A stretch of 64,000 bases of DNA, taken from contig NZ_FMIC01000002.1 in assembly GCF_900091625.1 (NCBI RefSeq), forward strand, positions 5,270,001 through 5,334,000. Direction: 5' to 3'. Under the pieces are notes generated by a model. It ran no database searches. It was not told the DNA's origin and saw nothing but the letters and a program-made list of their open reading frames with translations. The position numbers and the translations under genes were made by a program. How positions within the stretch are numbered: position 1 is the stretch's first letter; each line of letters starts with the position of its first letter. Positions 61,284 through 64,000 of this stretch are shown here, one piece after another. The DNA comes from Micromonospora peucetia. GTDB taxonomy: Bacteria; Actinomycetota; Actinomycetes; Mycobacteriales; Micromonosporaceae.

Positions 61284-63704
61284 ATGGCTCGATCGAAACC
61301 GCCCCTGCGCGTCCGTATCCTTCGCCTGCTCCTCGCCGTCGCCGTCGTCGCGTCCGGCGTCACCCCCGCCGTGGTCACCGCCGCCGCGCCCGCCCACGCC
61401 GCCGTCGCGCTCAACGACAGCGAGGTGACGGCCAACCTGTGGGAATGGAACTGGAACTCGGTCGCCGCGGCCTGCACCAACCACCTCGGCCCGGCGGGCT
61501 ACGGCGCGGTCCAGGTCGCGCCGCCCCAGGAGTCGGTCAGCCTGCCCAACAGCGCCGACGGGGTGCACCCCTGGTACGAGGTGTACCAGCCGGTGTCGTA
61601 CAAGCTGGAGAGCCGGTTCGGCAACCGTCAGCAGTTCGCCGCCATGGTCACCGCGTGCCACGGCGCCGGTGTCCGCGTCTACGTCGACGCGGTGGTCAAC
61701 CACATGGCCGGCGTCAACAACGCCCCCGGCACCGTCGGCTACGCGGGCACCACCTTCACCGGCTACGACTACCCGGCCGTGCCCTACGGCAACGGTGACT
61801 TCCACCGCCCCGGCGACAACTGCCCGACCTCGGGCGGCATCAACGACTGGAACAACGAGTCCCAGGTGACCAGCTGCGAGCTGCTGGCCCTGTCGGACCT
61901 GTACACCGAGAAGGAACAGGTCCGCAACAAGATCGCCGCCTTTCTCAACGACCTGATCGGCCTGGGCGTCGACGGGTTCCGCGTCGACGCGATCAAGCAC
62001 GTCAAGAAGGCGGACTTCGCGGCCATCCTCAGCAAGCTGAACAACACCGTCGCGGAGAACAGGCGTCCGTACGTCGCCCAGGAGATCTTCGACGGCGCCT
62101 CGAACGACGCGCTCAAGGCCCGCGCCTTCATCGGCAACGGCGACGTCCTCGACTTCGCCTACGCCAAGGGACTCAGGTCCAGCTTCCAGGGCTCGATCGC
62201 CAACCTCGCCAACATCGGGAGCTGGAACCTCGACGCGCCCAGCGCCAACGTCTTCGCCATGGTCACCAACCACGATCTCGAACGCGACGGGGTGGTGCTG
62301 TCCTACAAGAACGGCACCGACTACACCCTGGCCAACTACTTCGCGCTGGCCTACCCGCACGGTAAGCCCTCGGTCTACGACAGCTTCACCTGGTCCAACC
62401 GCAACCAGTCGCCGCCGGCCACCGGAAGCGGTCACGTGACCGACACCGCCTGCGGCGGAAACTGGACCTGCCTGACCCAGTCGACCGGGATCAAGGGCAT
62501 GGTCGGCTGGGCCAACACCGCCCGGGCCGTCAAGAGCATCTCGGACTTCACCGTCGTCAACAGCAACGTCATCGGCTTCCACCGGGGCGACCGCGGCTGG
62601 ATCGGCATCAACGACTCCGGCTCGGCCAGCACCGCCCAGTTCGTCACCGGCCTCGCCGACGGCGCGTACTGCGACGTCATCTCCGGTGCCGCCACGGCCG
62701 CCGGGTGCACCGGCACCACGGTCACCGTGACCGGCGGCCGGGCCAGCGTCACCATCCCGGCCAACGGCGCGGTCGCGCTGCACGCCAACGCCCGGGGCGG
62801 CCCCGCCGTCAAGATCGCCACCACGTTCACCGCCACGGCTCCGCTGCCCGCCGACCGGACGCTGCACCTCGTGGGCAACACCCCGGCGCTCGGCAACGGC
62901 GACCCGGCCACCTCGGTGCCGCTCACCCGTAACGCCGACGGCACCTGGACCGCGACCGTCGACCTGCCCGCCGCCACCGCCATCTCCTACCGCTACCTGG
63001 CCAAGAGCGGAACGACCGTGGTCGAGCAGGAGGCTGTCAGCCGCACCTTCACCACCCCGGCCGGCGGAACGGCCACCCGGATCGACACGTACGTGCCCGG
63101 GCCCGTCGGTGACACCGTCGCCACCACCTTCACCGTCACCGCCACCGTGACCGCCGGCCAGGAGGTCTATGTGGTCGGCAGCGTCCCGGAGTTGGGCACC
63201 TGGGCGCCGGCGAGCGCGGTGCGGCTGCCGGCCGAGGGCGGGGTGTTCCGCGGCGTGGTCGACCTGCCCAAGTCCGCCGCCGTGGAGTACAAGTTCATCA
63301 AGAAGACCGCGGCCGGCGGCGTGACCTGGGAATCCGGCGCGAACCGTGCCCTCACCACCCCGGCGGGCGGCAGCCACACCGTCACCGAGACCTTCCGCGG
63401 CGACACCGCCGGACCGGTCGCCGTCTCCTTCCACGCCACCGCCACCACCAACTACGGCCAGAACGTGTACGTCGTCGGCAACCTCCCCGCCCTCGGCGGC
63501 TGGAACCCCGCGAACGCCGTCGCGCTGTCCCCGGCCGACTACCCGATCTGGCGGGCCACCGTCAGCCTGCCGCCGAACACGAGCGTCGAGTACAAGTACC
63601 TGAAGAAGAACCCCGACGGCTCCGTCACCTGGGAATCCGGCGGCAACCGGACCTTCACCACCCCGGCCGGCGGTACCAACCCCCGCACCGACACCTGGCG
63701 CTGA
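61284..63704 (+). CDS. Secreted GH13 alpha-amylase with three C-terminal CBM20-like starch-binding domains
   Basis: The product is 806 residues. A signal peptide (ending AHAA, about 40) precedes a GH13 catalytic barrel with DAVVNH, nucleophile D235 (GFRVDAIKH), acid/base E267 (AQEIFD) and transition-state stabiliser D331 (TNHDLER); all three are present. A C-terminal beta domain is followed by three tandem domains of about 95 residues each (about 515-805) with the CBM20 pattern VYVVGNLPALGGWNP...VEYKYLKK...TWESGGNRTFTTP. One CBM20 is usual for such amylases. The first unit is the most diverged (YRYLAK, lacks the WESG block). It hydrolyses starch outside the cell. The ATG at 61284 is preceded by GAAGAAGG. 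MalR-like repeats lie upstream. Confidence 0.95.
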   Translation: MARSKPPLRVRILRLLLAVAVVASGVTPAVVTAAAPAHAAVALNDSEVTANLWEWNWNSVAAACTNHLGPAGYGAVQVAPPQESVSLPNSADGVHPWYEVYQPVSYKLESRFGNRQQFAAMVTACHGAGVRVYVDAVVNHMAGVNNAPGTVGYAGTTFTGYDYPAVPYGNGDFHRPGDNCPTSGGINDWNNESQVTSCELLALSDLYTEKEQVRNKIAAFLNDLIGLGVDGFRVDAIKHVKKADFAAILSKLNNTVAENRRPYVAQEIFDGASNDALKARAFIGNGDVLDFAYAKGLRSSFQGSIANLANIGSWNLDAPSANVFAMVTNHDLERDGVVLSYKNGTDYTLANYFALAYPHGKPSVYDSFTWSNRNQSPPATGSGHVTDTACGGNWTCLTQSTGIKGMVGWANTARAVKSISDFTVVNSNVIGFHRGDRGWIGINDSGSASTAQFVTGLADGAYCDVISGAATAAGCTGTTVTVTGGRASVTIPANGAVALHANARGGPAVKIATTFTATAPLPADRTLHLVGNTPALGNGDPATSVPLTRNADGTWTATVDLPAATAISYRYLAKSGTTVVEQEAVSRTFTTPAGGTATRIDTYVPGPVGDTVATTFTVTATVTAGQEVYVVGSVPELGTWAPASAVRLPAEGGVFRGVVDLPKSAAVEYKFIKKTAAGGVTWESGANRALTTPAGGSHTVTETFRGDTAGPVAVSFHATATTNYGQNVYVVGNLPALGGWNPANAVALSPADYPIWRATVSLPPNTSVEYKYLKKNPDGSVTWESGGNRTFTTPAGGTNPRTDTWR

Positions 63705-63713
63705 CCCGCCGAC

Positions 63714-63741
63714 GGCCGGCCCCCGCCCCCGGGGGCCGGCC
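63714..63741. terminator. Terminator after the alpha-amylase gene
   Basis: A perfect 11-base-pair stem (63714-63724 with 63731-63741) surrounds a 6-base loop, 10 bases after the amylase stop. Confidence 0.85.
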
Positions 63742-63787
63742 ACCCGGGCGCCCACCGCCGTCCCGGTCCACCGGCGGAAGATCCGGG

Positions 63788-64000
63788 ATCACAAACGAGG
63801 CCGAGGACGCCTACGGGGAGCGGTACGACGCGGTGGTCCACGCCTCCGAGCATTCGATCGGTCTGCTCTATCTGTGCCACCTCGGCTGCGCGCTGCGGGA
63901 GACGCTGGTGGTCACCGGCCCGCAGCGGGGCCGGATCTGGGCCGACGACACCGCCGAGAGCGGCGGGTTCCGGCCGCTGCGCGACGACGACGGCACGCCG
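63788..64000 (+). pseudogene. SMI1/KNR4 (SUKH)-like fragment with no visible start, cut by window end
   Basis: The frame beginning ITNEAEDAYGERYDAVVHASEHSIGLL reads on through GLLYLCHLGCALRETLVVTGPQRGRIW and DDTAESGGFRPL to the end of the window. The LVVTGPQRGRIW...D block resembles the central part of SMI1/KNR4 (SUKH) proteins, which in bacteria are often immunity proteins of toxin systems. No ATG, GTG or TTG precedes it in frame back to the amylase stop, and the family's N-terminus is missing; the first GTG in frame is inside the conserved part. It may be a 5'-truncated gene. The right end lies outside the window. Confidence 0.5.

Noticed and set aside
1..64000. Search by eye for tRNA, rRNA, CRISPR arrays, transposases, integrases and attachment sites.
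   Set aside because: None was seen. Short RNAs without obvious structure cannot be excluded without covariance-model searches.

Overview
The window is very GC-rich, almost fully coding, and uses many GTG starts and ATGA/GTGA stop-start overlaps. Large secreted multidomain proteins, ECF and ROK regulators, PucR and wHTH regulators point to an actinomycete, most likely Micromonosporaceae (Micromonospora or a close relative). That assignment is inferred from gene style, not from a marker gene. I found no rRNA, tRNA, CRISPR array, insertion sequence or integrase.

Layout. 1-11 kb: end of a MarR-type regulator, a DadA-like amino-acid oxidoreductase divergent from a PucR-type regulator, a RecD2-type helicase, a membrane M48-like peptidase coupled to a small protein, a zinc alcohol dehydrogenase and a DUF2071 protein. 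11-22 kb: a secreted subtilisin with Kelch repeats flanked by two paralogous atypical winged-helix regulators, a secreted serine hydrolase, a broken ECF sigma gene, an NlpC/P60 hydrolase with a propeller-like repeat domain, and an aminopeptidase P.

23.5-33.9 kb: a compact set of biosynthetic enzymes with no NRPS or PKS. Two related ATP-grasp ligases sit at its edges. Between them are an acylating aldehyde dehydrogenase, a 4-hydroxy-2-oxoacid aldolase, a JmjC/cupin hydroxylase, an alpha-oxoamine synthase, a CoA-ester lyase, an ornithine-cyclodeaminase-like oxidoreductase and a MaoC dehydratase. Lyase, dehydratase, reductase, oxoamine synthase and ligase together resemble the carbonylmethylene pseudopeptide (ketomemicin) logic, with an added aldehyde dehydrogenase/aldolase pair that could supply the 2-oxoacid. 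This is the best candidate for an undescribed system here.

34-51 kb: a glyoxalase-like protein, a secreted protein of about 3,086 residues (subtilisin, PQQ-like propeller, five ~370-residue modules), an isochorismatase-fold protein lacking its catalytic residues, a glycogen-debranching-like glucosidase with an SCP2-like partner, a TauE/SafE permease and a secreted PIG-L deacetylase. 51-61 kb: a ROK-regulated catabolic operon (ROK repressor, iron/phosphonate-type ABC importer with fused permease, creatininase-like, amidohydrolase, argininosuccinate-lyase-like, ROK kinase). 61-64 kb: a secreted alpha-amylase with three CBM20-like domains, then a SUKH-like fragment cut by the window end.

Strong inverted-repeat terminators separate most transcription units. 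One strong hairpin lies inside the ABC operon, between the binding protein and the ATPase.
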